Of a DNA stretch of 64,000 nt, positions 42,967-54,408 are shown one piece after another. Both the position numbers and the translations under genes were made by a program. Source of the DNA: Bryoerythrophyllum caledonicum (lineage: Eukaryota > Streptophyta > Bryopsida > Pottiales > Pottiaceae). The stretch's first letter is position 1, and the number at the start of each line of letters is the position of its first letter. The stretch lies in the NCBI GenBank assembly GCA_963971425.1, contig OZ020515.1:36842371-36906370 (forward strand). Reading direction: 5' to 3'. The notes below the pieces were generated by a model. That model was not told the DNA's origin. It was given only the letters and a program-made list of their open reading frames with translations, and searched no databases.

Positions 42967-45900
42967 AGGCTCGAGAGAGTGGACAAGCAGAAGGGCAACT
43001 ACGGGGAGATCTTAGATCTAGAAACCGCCCTCATTGAACTTCAAAGAGGCCCATCAGAGCTGTCAACTCAAGCTCACGTGGCTTCACTTACGGATAAGCT
43101 CCAGGTCTTTGAAAAACAGAAGGTTGACAGCCAACGCCTGAGGAGCAGACAAAGTGGATTTAAGTAGGTGATAGGTGTTCAAGGAAATTCTTCGCCTCAT
43201 ATGAGGCTCTATCCTCGACGTCTCATATCACCGAGCTCACTAATGAAGATGGTCGTACTCAAACAACAAGAACCGACCTCGAGCATATCTGTCGATGCTA
43301 TTACAAAAAGTTCTACATCGTACGGCCCCCTTCAGCAGCATCTCGTGGTGCGGAGCAACAAGTATTACGGTACCTGAATGATCACCTCAGCCCTCAAATG
43401 AAAAGTTCTCTTAAAAGACCGCTAACAGAGCTAGAACATAGCCAGAACTAAGGCGGGCTATGCTGGGCATGAAGGTGGGCAAATCACCCGACCTAAACGG
43501 CGTCACACTGGAATTTTACTGAGAATTTTGGGATTTGTCGGCAAGGAATACACCAACATGATTCAATCTAGTATCAGTGTTGGCAAGCTGCCACCAGGGG
43601 TGACATATAGGATGTTAGTTTTGCTTCACAAAGGAGGGCCACGAGTTGCACTCGCAAACTGGAGGCCCATCTCATAGTTGAACATTGCCTACAAAATTTA
43701 TGTGAAGGCGTTGCAACTCCGTCTGCAACTAGTTCTCATGGATATTGTGAGCCGGGTGCAATCCGCCTTCCTTCCCCTACGCTTAATTTTGGATAACCTC
43801 GTGCTCACACATGAAACAATGGCTTGGGCGGAACAATCCAATTAACCCTTTCTGTTTCTTATGCTTGACTTTATTAAAGCTTATGACATGGTAGATTGGA
43901 GATGCATGTTCAAAATCCTGGAGGTGTTTGGATTCCCAGCTGAGTTCAGAGATATGGTCGGCCTTCTATTCATAGATGCGTCCTCGGCTGTCAAGGTGAA
44001 TGGCGTGCCCTCGCCAGCTTTTAAGATAGATCGGGGCATCCGGCAAGGGTGTTGGCTTGCGCCCTACCTCTTCATTATTATAGCGGAAGCACTTAATGTC
44101 ATGATAAAAGAGAAGGCTTGAAAAGGAAGATCATTGGCATCCAACTACCCATAGAAAACTGACAACAAATATTAGCTCAACACGCGGACGACACATTGTT
44201 TACGCTTCATGGTGGTGAAGAAACCGTACGACACCTCATCTACATGTTGGACATCTTTTGTTTGGCAACGGGTTTAGTGATTAATTGGAGCAAGTGGAGT
44301 GGGTACTGGCAAGACTGGAGTGATTCTGGGTGTCCAAGTTGGACGGACCAGCTTGGTATAAGTTGGGCCAACAATGATGAGGTTAGCAAGTTGCTTAGGG
44401 CGCCATTTAGAATGGCCCTTACCAGTGGCGTAGCTGATGATTTTCTCTATGAACGCATCTCTAAGAAACTCGTATACTAGAGCTCTACCAAGATTAATCC
44501 CACAGGGCGAAGCATAATCGCTAACAGCGTTTTACTTTCAGCCTCCATATTTTTCCTCTCTATATGGGGAGGAACCAAGAAAGGAATTAAACGCGTTCGC
44601 AACCTAGACATAAATTATTTAGCGGCCGGCACAATGAAGCGGTCTCGGATCAGGGTGAACTGGCTACAATGTTGCCAAAACTAGGGAGAATGGCGGAATT
44701 AATTTGATCAATATTGAAGACGCCACTACACTTTTTATTGCATTTAGTGTACTAAACACTACATGCGAATATGTCACTAATTGCAAACTATGCAATTAGT
44801 GTAGTGGCAGAATAATATATTAAATGGCAACTACTACACTATTTGGGGATTTTAATAAAGATTGGAATAATTTTTCTTCCACTCATGGTCATTTAGTGTA
44901 TCAAAAGTAGAAGAAAATTATTTGTACATTTGGAGTATCAAAAGTGAAGAAGAGAAAAAATAAAAACTTGTAGAGAAAAAATTGGGAAAAACAACAATTT
45001 GAAGAAAAGAACAACATAGAAAAATCAACAACTTTGAAAAAATCCAATTTAGAAACACCAACATTGAGAGAAAACAACATTTGGAGAGAAAAATTTGGAA
45101 AATGAGAACATAGATATGGAAGGAAAGTGAATTTGCAATCCAAAAAATAAATAAAAACATTTGCAAGAAAGGGATTGGAAAATTAAACCAAGGTTTGAAA
45201 AGAACGATTTTTCTAAATAATAAACATTTGAAAAAACGATCATTTGAAAAATGAAAGATTTGGAAAACGATAACTATAAAAACGGAAAAATTTGAAAAAG
45301 AAAATATTCTAAAAAGTAATCTTTTGAAGAAGGAAATATTTGAACAGAAAACATTTGAAAAAGTAACATTTAGAGAACGTAACCTTTGGAAAATAATTTT
45401 TTTGAAAAGGAACCTTTTTGAAGTAAGCTTTTTAATAAGTAAGTTTCCAAAAAAGATAACATCAGAAAAAGTAACCTTCTGAAAAAGTAACATTTTGAAA
45501 AGTTAACATTTGAAAATGTAACCTTTTGAAAAAGTAAAATTAAAAAAAAAGCAACCCTTTGAAACAATAATCTTTTGGAAAAGTGACCTTTTGAAAATTA
45601 ACCTTTCAAAAAGTAACTTTTCAAAAGTATGCTTTTGGAGCGTAACCTTTTGTAAAAGTAACTTTTCAAAAGTTACCTTTCAAAATATAAACCTTTTGAA
45701 AAAGTAACCTTCTCATGCAGTAACATGTCCAAAATGTATACATTTCAAAAAGTTACCTTTTGAAAAAATGGCATTTTGGAAAAGTAACCATTTGAAAAAA
45801 GAAGTCCTTTGGAAAAATAAACTTTTAAGAAAGTAGCCTTTTCAAAAAAAACATTTCGATAGGAAGCATTTTATTCAATAAAGGTATGGCGGCCGGTAGG

Positions 45901-47940
45901 TGGTTGATTGGGGGTATCTTTTTAGTTTATTTTATTTTGATTGGTACAAGAAAGTTGATTGGGAGTATCATGAATGCCATGGACGGCTAACACTATTTTG
46001 CAATTAGTGTACTAGGGTAAGCATTTTATTTGTGTTAGGACACTAAATGCAATATTTAGTCTACTGCTTTGTTGGCAAAGTGGCTGCTACAGGCTATGGA
46101 ACCGGGTTCCTCAGATCTCCACCTCGTGTTACGATCCGGTTATCCTCATATCAACCGTATGCTAGAGGGCGGTGGAGAAGTAGCTTGGAATATATTTCCA
46201 TATCCAAACATCAGTGTAACAAGGGCTCTAACGTGTGGAACAGGGTATTGACCACTTGGAGAATGCTCTTGCCCGCATTGGAGTATGTCATACCAATAAA
46301 CATGGATGAACTGCTGAACTGCAGTTTCTGGTTCTGTCATGTAATTCGTAGCATCGGCCCGAGCTTCTCCCTTGCAAGAGCTTGAGCGTCCACAGAAAAC
46401 GGCCTCCGCTGCTATCGGGACGCATGGAATTGTGCCACCTTTGTTTTGTTTGAAGTAGCATGGAGACTTTTTGGTCTACATACGGGCAAACATGGTGCTT
46501 GGCTGACACTCGTCCATACAATAGAGTTGAAATGGAGAATATTGTTGTGGCAAAGGACACCGGTGGTCATGAGCGGAGATTGGATGGCAGTCTTTCAGAG
46601 TGAAGACGATACCGTATTGATTTTGGAAGTGCAGATGGGGAAGTGCTACCGACCACACCTCAGTTGGTTCAACTCAAAAATCCCTTCTAGAATGGCCGTC
46701 TACCATGTGCGCACAGTCTCAGCCTGTCTACAACCACTCTCTTGGGAGGACCGATTGAGGGATGGAGAATGGGACTTAAAGGGGGACGATAGGACATTAG
46801 TGCACTATGGTTTGTTCGGAGAATCCGTGTCATCCAAGTGACTAGGGCCCCAAATAAAACGGTCATTCTCCTATATTATGGACGTTGTGACACGCTCTAG
46901 TGGGATCCTGCACGCCGTCAATGGCAAGGTAGTGTACCATTCATGCAGTTCTTGGCGAAGTTAGGGCGTCACATTCTGCATAGACGTCATGAGATCCCTG
47001 CGGTGGTTGAAAGAAAACGGTCACGAATTCTTCCCATTTCATATAAATTACGATGGTTGAATGTCTAGGATGTAGAGGGAGCAAGAAAGGAAGCCCGCAT
47101 GCTATGGACTATTTGGCACAAAGCAATGGTTGTTAATGTGTGGAGGAGGAGAGTACAGGATTTGATTGATCATCAGTGCCCGGTGTGCAACAATGGTAAA
47201 ACTGAGTCTGTATTACACCAATTTTGGGAATGCCCCTCTGTCCAATATGCTTGGAATTGGTGTGCGGAGCTCATGCCACAATTATTGCCTCGCAGCCACG
47301 GGGGTATGCTCGCCCAAACTAGTAGAACGCGCATCCGTCAGCGCCTTCGACCGTCATTGAGTCATGGTGCCTCATCCTGTGAAGAGGATAGTGTTCCTGA
47401 AAGCGCACGTCAAGATCGTGTCATCCTGGTAAGACTACCTCTCACTTGGAAGCACAGAATCTTCAGGCACCGTATCCCGCGTAAGTTTAAACCAAATAGC
47501 AAATTTTGGCTCCTTATTCGCGGTGTCATTATCTGGTGTCTTTGATGTGGGAGAAATGACACGACCTTCAATAATGAGAGATGGTCGAAGTAGTACCTCC
47601 AGCTTGGGCTGATTGATTACAGAAGAGCTGCGTGGGCGAGAACCTTGGTTAAATGCGCTAAAGCTCCGAAGAAGAGCGAGAAGCTCACCAAGATCACCAA
47701 GCTCACCAAAGTTGTGGTGTTGTAATGATATCCTAGCATTGTGGGCGGATGAGCGGCCGCACTGGCACTTGTATATTAAGAACACCAATACTAACACTAA
47801 CCCTAGCCCTTCTCCAAACATCTAATCCGGCCTGGGCTTTGCTTGGCCTCGCCAGCCCTGGCAGGGTTTGCTTTGTAATTGTTTATTTTCCCTACAGTAA
47901 AGGTCACCTTTATTTGAGTAAAAATTAAATTAAAAAAATC
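42967..47940 (+). pseudogene. Decayed LINE (non-LTR retrotransposon), interrupted
   Basis: Segments appear in LINE order but in several frames. They are: a pre-RT region (42979-43430), RT motifs with KIYVKALQLRLQ near 43700, LDFIKAYDMVDW at 43864 and GIRQGCWLAPYL at 44032, and then the active-site box as HADD (44181-44192, usually YADD) after a frameshift. NLDINYLAAG lies near 44605 and LLAKWLLQAMEPGSSDL at 46070. The C-terminal RT zinc-binding domain is at 47099-47300 (CPVCNNGKTESVLHQFWECP). The end is AT-rich with A runs at 47920-47940. A MITE (44728-46062) splits it. The 5' end is truncated or unclear. Confidence 0.8.
44728..46062. mobile_element. MITE with minisatellite core, inserted in the LINE
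   Basis: ACT flanks both ends (44725-44727 and 46063-46065); removing the insert and one ACT rejoins the LINE frame as IEDATALLAKW. Termini are ACACTTTTTATTGCATTTAG at the left and AGACTAAATATTGCATTTAG on the complement of the right. Between about 44930 and 45860 the DNA is a degenerate array of ~16-base units (AGTAACCTTTTGAAAA and variants). Related to the element at 53323-53871. The 191-codon phenylalanine-rich frame at 44918-45493 (minus) is a by-product of the repeats. Confidence 0.75.
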
Positions 47941-48732
47941 TAACTTAATATCTCCATTATTTTTGTATGTGATCCAAAGTGCAAACATGTTTTGAGAAGA
48001 ATTATGAAAAATTGTCAACTTTGTGACGATCTTATACAACATTAATTTCCAATCCATCTATTGTTTGTTTAAATATTGTTTCCAAAGAAATCTTAGATAG
48101 TTCATGAATATCAGCATTATTCATTTCATTCTTCCTTTCAGAACCTCCTTTTAAACCAATACCATGTGCTACAAAAAAAAACTCATTTGGAAATCTTCAC
48201 GTATCAAGCTTCAATAAGAGATCTTTAAAATTAGCTCGTATTCAGAATTAACAAATGGACATATTATATGTTAAAATAAAAAAATTAGATTGGAAGTTTA
48301 TATGACTTTCATTTTTTTCCTTGGTGAGGAAAGAGCCATTGGTAAATGGTTTGATTTTTATGGACACAGTGTAAAGTGTAAAGGAAGAGTGTAATGTTGC
48401 AAGTTTAAAAATCAAGAGGGCAATAGATTCCTTCCACATATCATTGTGATGTGGAAAACGATATAGTGACGGGAGCAAACAAACACTCAATTCACATTGA
48501 CCCCTTTCGGAGACCGGGATTCTTACTACTACTTGCAAGTTTGAAAAGGGTTTTGTATAAATCAACTTGAAAAGGATAATTCTCCACCAAGTCTTTTTGC
48601 ACATAGAGCACGTTTGTAAATACTTGATTTTGATTCCAATGTTTGGAAGTTTTTATATAGAAGTGCCATGATGGTAGTGTTTATATAATGGGTCATAGCA
48701 TGCTATGGTCTATACGTTTTGGACAAACACAA

Positions 48733-49041
48733 GGAATTCGATAAAAAAATCCAAAAATAGAGTTTTAAACTTTTGGTTGATTGGTGGAGGAAGCTAACAA
48801 GATTCTACGAATGGGCCGGATTTCTTATTATTTAATCCCTTTTGCAAGAGATTTCCACAAACTCCAAACTTGAGGGGGGGTACAATGTGACTCTAAAATT
48901 TCTTCTAAACCTATGCTTAGAATTATTCCAAAGACAAATTAAATAATAAATAAATTTGGCCCCCCTGTAGAATCTTGTTTGCTTTCTCCACCAACCAATT
49001 AAAGTGTCAAAAACGTTATTTAACTTTTTTTTATTGAATTC
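48733..49041. repeat. Imperfect inverted repeat (~90-base arms)
   Basis: The arms 48733-48830 and 48953-49041 are complementary in order: GAATTCGATAAAAAAA against GAATTCAATAAAAAAA, TTGATTGGTGGAGGAAGC against TTGGTTGGTGGAGAAAGC, and AACAAGATTCTAC in both. The spacer is about 120 bases. It may be a foldback element or hairpin-forming locus. Confidence 0.55.
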
Positions 49042-49352
49042 TCCATTCTAGTGGATCTTAGTGAATAAAACTATATATCAATTAGAAACAATAAATTGCC
49101 GTTGGACCGTAGGACACATGACTAATGTCAATCATTATGCCAAATTCATGCATGTAATTCTCCTCATTTATGAACACTGAAAATAAATTAGTTCCTCAAA
49201 TGTGACACTGTGACGTAAAAAGTGGTAGACCGCAAAGGAAAATTTAATATGACGTTCTAAAAAACATCATTTTTTAAACATCAGTTGTCTCCTGACCAAG
49301 CTCTCAAGGACAGGACATGCAGACAAACAGAGGATCATGTAGCACAGAGTAG

Positions 49353-49416
49353 CTGGAGAAACCTTCTCCTTTGTGATTGTGGTGAACCGGGGGCATAATT
49401 GAGTTGTTCTCATGAC
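49353..49416. repeat. Direct repeat flanking FIE, left copy
   Basis: About 75% similar by eye to 52092-52155 (TTTGTGAT, GGGGGCAT, GAGTTGTTC in order). Confidence 0.45.
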
Positions 49417-50016
49417 TACAACAGAAAGAAAAACCACAAAATTTGTGAAAATATCACATGATAGATGTTTTCATGTACTTTGAAGGGAATTCGATGAAGT
49501 CAGTATTTGTGATGACAACATCAGATGCTACATGAAAAGATCATGAAAACGTCATAGCAGCATCATCTCATGTTGATCCACACAACAGAATAATCTGCAT
49601 TAGAATTATGCCGATGCGGTGGTGGTTGATGAGATTTGCAATTAATTCCTGTTCTAAACGCAACAGCATTCAAAATTCTTAGCTGAGATTAAAATTCACT
49701 TTGTAAAATCAGCTCGTGTGATGTTGTGCGAGTTAATGCCAAACCAGTATTTGTACAGAGTTTTACTGGTGACTTGTTGAGATTGGAGTTTGGTCATGGC
49801 TTTTTCGGTTTTGAGTGTGAATGGCGAGGACTCGAATGGCATAGAAGTGTGGGGATGCTTTTGCTGAGAGGAGGTTGGTTGATAGAGGGTTTGGAAGAGT
49901 GTGGGCTCCAAAATGAATGGGTTGCTGTGGAAGGGAGAGACGTGGGATTGAGAGATGTGTGCGTCTTCTCCTCTTTTGGAGCTCTAGAATGAGGGTTTTG
50001 AGCTTCACGTTCAGCG

Positions 50017-51147
50017 ATGGCGCTCAAGGCTGCAGATGGGTTTGGCACGGATGCTGTGGTGGGGGAGCTGATCGCGGACAACGGGAGATTGACGGAGTAT
50101 AAGATGAGCAATCGGTTTCAGGAGGGAAGGAGGCCGTTGTACGCGATCTGCTTCAACCTGATCGACTCCCGGTTCTACGACGTGTTTGCGACGGCAGGCG
50201 GGAACAGAGTGACGGTCTACCAGTGTCTTCCCGAGGGTGGGGCAGTGGCGATTCTCCTCGTCTTCGCCGACAAGGACAAGGAGGAGGAGTTTTACACCGT
50301 GAGCTGGGCGATCGGGAGAGACGGGGCCGCGTTGCTGGCGTGCAGCGGCAGTCACGGCGTCATCCGCGTGATCGACTGCGAAACCGAGAAGCTGCAGCGG
50401 AGCTTCGTGGGCCACGGCGGCTCCGTGAACGAGCTGCGCACTCAGGCGCTCAAGCCGTGCCTCATCGCCTCGGCGAGCAAGGACGAGAGCATCAGGCTGT
50501 GGAACGCGGAGACGGGCGTGTGCGTGCTCATCTTCGCGGGCGCGGGAGGCCACCGCAACGAGGTGCTCAGCGTCGACTTCCACAGCGCGGACATCCTGCG
50601 CATGGCCAGCGGCGGGATGGACAACACCATCAAGATCTGGTCCCTGCGCGACTACTGGCGCTTCGTGGAGATGTCGCTCACGTGGACCGACTCGCCGTCC
50701 AAGTTCCCCACGAAGCACGTCCAGTTCCCCATCTTCAACGCCTCGGTGCACAGCAACTACGTCGACTGCACGCGCTGGCTCGGCGACTTGCTCTTGTCCA
50801 AGAGCGTGGACAACGAAATCGTGCTGTGGGAGCCGCTGTACCAAGCGCCGCGCACTGCGTCCAACGAGGGAAAAGTGGACGTGCTGCACAAGTACCCCGT
50901 CCCGGACTGCGACATCTGGTTCATCAAATTCTCGTGTGACTTCCACTTCACCAATCTCTCGGTGGGCAACCGCGAAGGAAAGGCGTATGTGTGGGACGTC
51001 CAGGCGAGCCCTCCTCTGTTGGTGGCCAAGCTGGCTCATCCCCACTGCAAGTCTCCGATCCGGCAGACCGCCACCTCGCACGATGGGACCACCATCATGT
51101 GTTGCTGTGAGGATGGATGCATCTGGCGCTGGGATGCAGTGTCGTAA
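50017..51147 (+). CDS. FIE: FIE/EED-like Polycomb (PRC2) WD40 subunit
   Basis: A 376-residue beta-propeller subunit of Polycomb repressive complex 2, needed for H3K27 trimethylation in the nucleus. Family signatures run the whole length: RPLYAICFN, AGGNRVTVYQCLP, EEEFYTVSWAIGRDG, GVIRVIDCETEKL, LVGH-type blade with SVNELRTQALKP, ASKDESIRLWN, CVLIFAGAGGHRNEVLSVDF, GMDNTIKIWSL, FPTKHVQFPIF, SNYVDCTRWLGD, SKSVDNEIVLWEP, CDIWFIKFSCDFHF, and the closing CCCEDGCIWRWD. Length equals plant FIE (about 370). The coding sequence is one exon of high GC content. Flowering-plant FIE genes have many introns, so this may be an ancestral intronless form or an old retrocopy. No poly(A) tail or target duplication is evident and the frame is intact. 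Confidence 0.93.
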   Translation: MALKAADGFGTDAVVGELIADNGRLTEYKMSNRFQEGRRPLYAICFNLIDSRFYDVFATAGGNRVTVYQCLPEGGAVAILLVFADKDKEEEFYTVSWAIGRDGAALLACSGSHGVIRVIDCETEKLQRSFVGHGGSVNELRTQALKPCLIASASKDESIRLWNAETGVCVLIFAGAGGHRNEVLSVDFHSADILRMASGGMDNTIKIWSLRDYWRFVEMSLTWTDSPSKFPTKHVQFPIFNASVHSNYVDCTRWLGDLLLSKSVDNEIVLWEPLYQAPRTASNEGKVDVLHKYPVPDCDIWFIKFSCDFHFTNLSVGNREGKAYVWDVQASPPLLVAKLAHPHCKSPIRQTATSHDGTTIMCCCEDGCIWRWDAVS

Positions 51148-52779
51148 TGCAGCTCCGTAGTTTTCCAAGCTGTGTAATTCTTCCGTTGTCATTCTTCCTT
51201 TCATTCTGCTTTGAACTGAATCCTTACATTCTGCAGCTCTCTCTGTTTCGAACTTGATCATGTTTCAATTCTAGCTCCGGCCACCTATTCTCCTGTCATT
51301 CTAGCTGATCAAACGACTCTGCAGGTGGGTGCATTTTACGGTCATCACCTAACCTGCAACTTTGTGAAAGAGGATGATGGCGTTCAACTCCCTTTGTTGT
51401 CACATTTGGCAGCTTTCTCAACAACCAGGTGCAAGTCTTTAGATTTCTCTTGCAAGTGCATTGGTTCATGTCAGGATTCAATTTTCTGATTGCGGAAAAG
51501 CATGTCGTCTGTAATATATTGTGTTCCTTGAATCTGTTTAATCCAGATGTTCATGGTCTTTATGTCCATTCACATAGTACGCGATTCGGAATATCCACAT
51601 GCGTGAAGAAAGTAGATTTGTACTTAACATCAGTCAACAAATCTTCACTACTTTATGGATGTGATAATTAAAATGTTCACATTGAATCAATGCTTCTGTA
51701 GAATGAGAAGACTTGACAAGCTCATAGTTGAGAAGTGCGCTTTTGTGATGTAGTGCCGGAAAAGACTGGGATGGGACAGAGAATTGGAGGAGGAGCAAAC
51801 AGATGCCAGTTACACTGATAATTGATATCACACACAACTACGAACAGCGTCGTTTTTCATTCCGCACTGCAAGGAACCCTACCGTTTTTCATTCAAAAGT
51901 GTCGCTCTTCACTCTTCGCTCACTGAAAATCGGAAAAGTGTTTACTTTTTTGTTCTTTGTGATCTAACTAACTCCCCGGCTCAGAAATCTGCAAATTAGC
52001 AAATGAAAAACGATAGGGTTCGTTGTAGTGACATTAGATGTAATTAAGTTCTATAGCTTCAATCCTACTCAAGGTATATAACATTTGTTACTTGGAGAAA
52101 TCTTCACCTTTGTGATGGTGATGAATTTGGGGCATGATGGAGTTGTTCCCACGATTCTATGTCTAGAAGATGTCATAAATTGGGGCATGATGGAGTTGTT
52201 CCCATGATTCCTCAACCATTGGTTGTTTTTTTCAAGAAAATGTAGCTCTCCCATTGACAAGACCCGATAGCTGTTGATTTTACCCTGTGGAGCGGGCAGT
52301 CGCAGCTACAACCGGGCATGGATAAGGTACTGCTCAGCATTGATTGCCACCGGACTCCAACCAGCCAATGCTAGGGCGACTAGGGTTGGAGCCGAGGTGG
52401 CCATGATGCCCTAAATTGAACACAAGAAGGGGTGAATTGATGAAGTTATTCTATTTTTGTTCATCCCCTGCATTGAAGAGCTTGCGTCAATGCGATCACC
52501 ATAACGCAAATTGCACTCTACAATCATCCCTCCATAAGCTATACCTCTCATAAGTTATGCCACTAATTTTATAACCCTAGCAAACTAGAACTTCAACTAA
52601 CTTCTAACTACCGCTCAGTGACATGTCTCAACCATTCTTAGCTTCCAGATGCGCTACCGAGGCATCATATGTGGTTGTTGATGTCAGGAACATGGTTGAT
52701 CAACCAATGTAGTCAGTTGATTCACTAAAGCCCTATGGCAGGTAGCATATGCTCATGTGGACTGACACACTGCTGCTAT
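51148..52779. other. Intergenic downstream of FIE
   Basis: Probable FIE 3'-UTR at first. At 51886-52022 a short inverted repeat (GAACCCTACCGTTTTTCATT at 51886 against its complement at 52003-52022). The direct-repeat copy lies at 52092-52155, with a further partial copy at 52181-52210. No gene is recognised. Confidence 0.4.
52092..52155. repeat. Direct repeat flanking FIE, right copy
   Basis: Partner of 49353-49416. Its second half (TTGGGGCATGATGGAGTTG) is repeated again at 52180. Confidence 0.45.
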
Positions 52780-53182
52780 GAGCATCTCCACCCCTTGCAG
52801 TGAATTATCCACGTCAGGGTGAGAAATGCCCGAGTGAAGCGGACACGCTTGAGAGTTTAGGGTGCTAATTTTGCACCACTAGGAGAAAAAAAAATCTGCA
52901 TTTTGTTTGAGAACATCACTTTCTGGTTGGGAACTCAACAAATGCAAGTTGCGACCGTCGTACACAACAAATCATTGGCACATGGCGGTAGAAGATTGGT
53001 ATGTCGGGACGGGGAATTTTGGAGTACACACGGGGAATGGGTGAAATCTAGCGTTCGTAGGAACACAGAACAACAAAACGGCGGAGCGGGACCATGGGAT
53101 GGCGCATGGGTGGGGTGATCTTTTATCGTTCAGGCAGAATAGTGGCAAATTTGTCGGCCCCCATGCTGCGGTGGAGATGCTC
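52780..53182. mobile_element. PIF/Harbinger-like MITE (GAGCATCTCCACC ends)
   Basis: The left end GAGCATCTCCACC is matched exactly by the complement of the right end. TAT precedes the left end and TAA follows the right, a slightly mutated TWA duplication. 403 bp, non-coding. Confidence 0.6.
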
Positions 53183-53322
53183 TAAGATGGGGTAAAATGG
53201 CGCTTTATGTGCAAGCTATAGTAGGTGATGTGGCGCTCTAGATAGGGCCAGGGGGTAGCGTGGCGCTTTTGGTGCAATAAAATTGGGCTAAAATAATCTA
53301 GCCCTCTACTAAACTCATCACT

Positions 53323-53871
53323 ACACTAAAATTTATGTTTAGTGTAGTATACACTTAATGCGAACACATACACCAATTGCGAACGAGGCATTTAGTGTAG
53401 TGACCAAACCCTACACTAAATGCCAACTACTACACTATTTGTCAATTTTAGTAAAGATACCAACATTTTTTTTCACTTGCGCACATTTAGTGTATCAATA
53501 GTAGAAGTATAAAAAAAGGTCCAGCAGTCGAGGGCTGTCAGAGTACCTTATCAACAGCTTTCAATGGACACAACTCATTCATTATAAACCCGAATTGGAC
53601 ATATGAGGTGTGTTTTGGCATCTACAGAAAATGTAGATGCTGAAAAACACCTCATTTGCCCAATTTGGACAAGTTTTGAATGGGTTAAGACCATTTGAAA
53701 GTTGCAAATGAAGAGAAGCATGGGCTCGAATGATTGGGGGATTGATTGGGGTTTGAGTGAAGGTTACATTAATGACATTGGTAGCTAACACCAATTGTCA
53801 ACTTCTTTACAAATAGTGTACTAGGGTAAGTACACTATTCGTACCACTACACTAAACATAAATTTTAGTGT
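53323..53871. mobile_element. MITE related to 44728-46062, containing a hairpin
   Basis: The left end reads ACACTAAAATTTATGTTTAG and the complement of the right end is identical over these 20 bases; both continue with TGTAGT. It shares the inner subterminal text with the LINE insertion (GCATTTAGTGTAGTG, CTACACTATTTG, TAAAGAT). Flanking trinucleotides are ACT/ACC. The centre is a long hairpin (53552-53708). Confidence 0.7.
53552..53708. repeat. Long hairpin, ~75-base arms, 5-base loop
   Basis: The arms 53552-53626 and 53632-53708 pair nearly throughout. The inner stem is GGCATCTACA against its complement TGTAGATGC around the loop GAAAA, followed outward by ATATGAGGTG/CACCTCATTT and AATTGGAC/CCAATTTG. 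The shape is like a plant miRNA or siRNA precursor. No evidence of expression can be seen. Confidence 0.65.
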
Positions 53872-54408
53872 ACCTTTTAACCTCTACTAAGTTCTTACCA
53901 CCTCCATCCACGAGCGCCAGATTTGACTACAGCTAACTTATGGGACGGATGATTATAGTTCTGGACAGTGGAAATCAGGGTGAGGAATGTTCTGCCATCG
54001 AAGCGTGCAATTCTTATGACTAAATTAATGTAAGTTGCTAGGATAGGAAGGGATATACCTCTACTTCATTCTATCAAAGCAGTGGGATACCATTTACCAG
54101 ATCTCATTTGATAATCGATAGACTAATCGAGACTCTTACTATACTTGACTTAAATGTTTTCTATCATCAGTTATTTGTAATTCCTGTTCTTTGTTTTTAA
54201 AAAGAAAATTGTTCTTTGTATTTTTTTTTAAATTTTGTTCTTTGTTTTTATTTTTGCACTGCAACTGTGCCAGAGTTTGTACGCCGCCGGCTTTGTGTGC
54301 AAATGTGGAAAGGATGCCGTGCTATTTATGAAGCCCAGGTATATGCTTACAACGAGATCACAGCTGCGTAATCTACTGTACGTCCTCGTTTGTTTCCAGG
54401 AGTATATG
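53872..54408. other. Intergenic, nothing recognised
   Basis: AT-rich with T runs at 54205-54250. No gene. Confidence 0.3.

Larger units (their letters stand above)
47945..50016. other. AT-rich intergenic upstream of FIE
   Basis: No gene. It contains the inverted repeat at 48733-49041 and the direct-repeat copy at 49353-49416. The FIE promoter should lie in the last few hundred bases; I assign no element. Confidence 0.4.

Noticed and set aside
44918-45567. 191-codon phenylalanine-rich membrane-like frame (minus strand)
   Set aside because: It is the translation of a degenerate ~16-base tandem repeat inside a MITE.
50011-51261. 416-codon minus-strand frame opposite FIE
   Set aside because: An antisense shadow of a GC-rich coding exon; the arginine/histidine/alanine-rich product is typical of such shadows.
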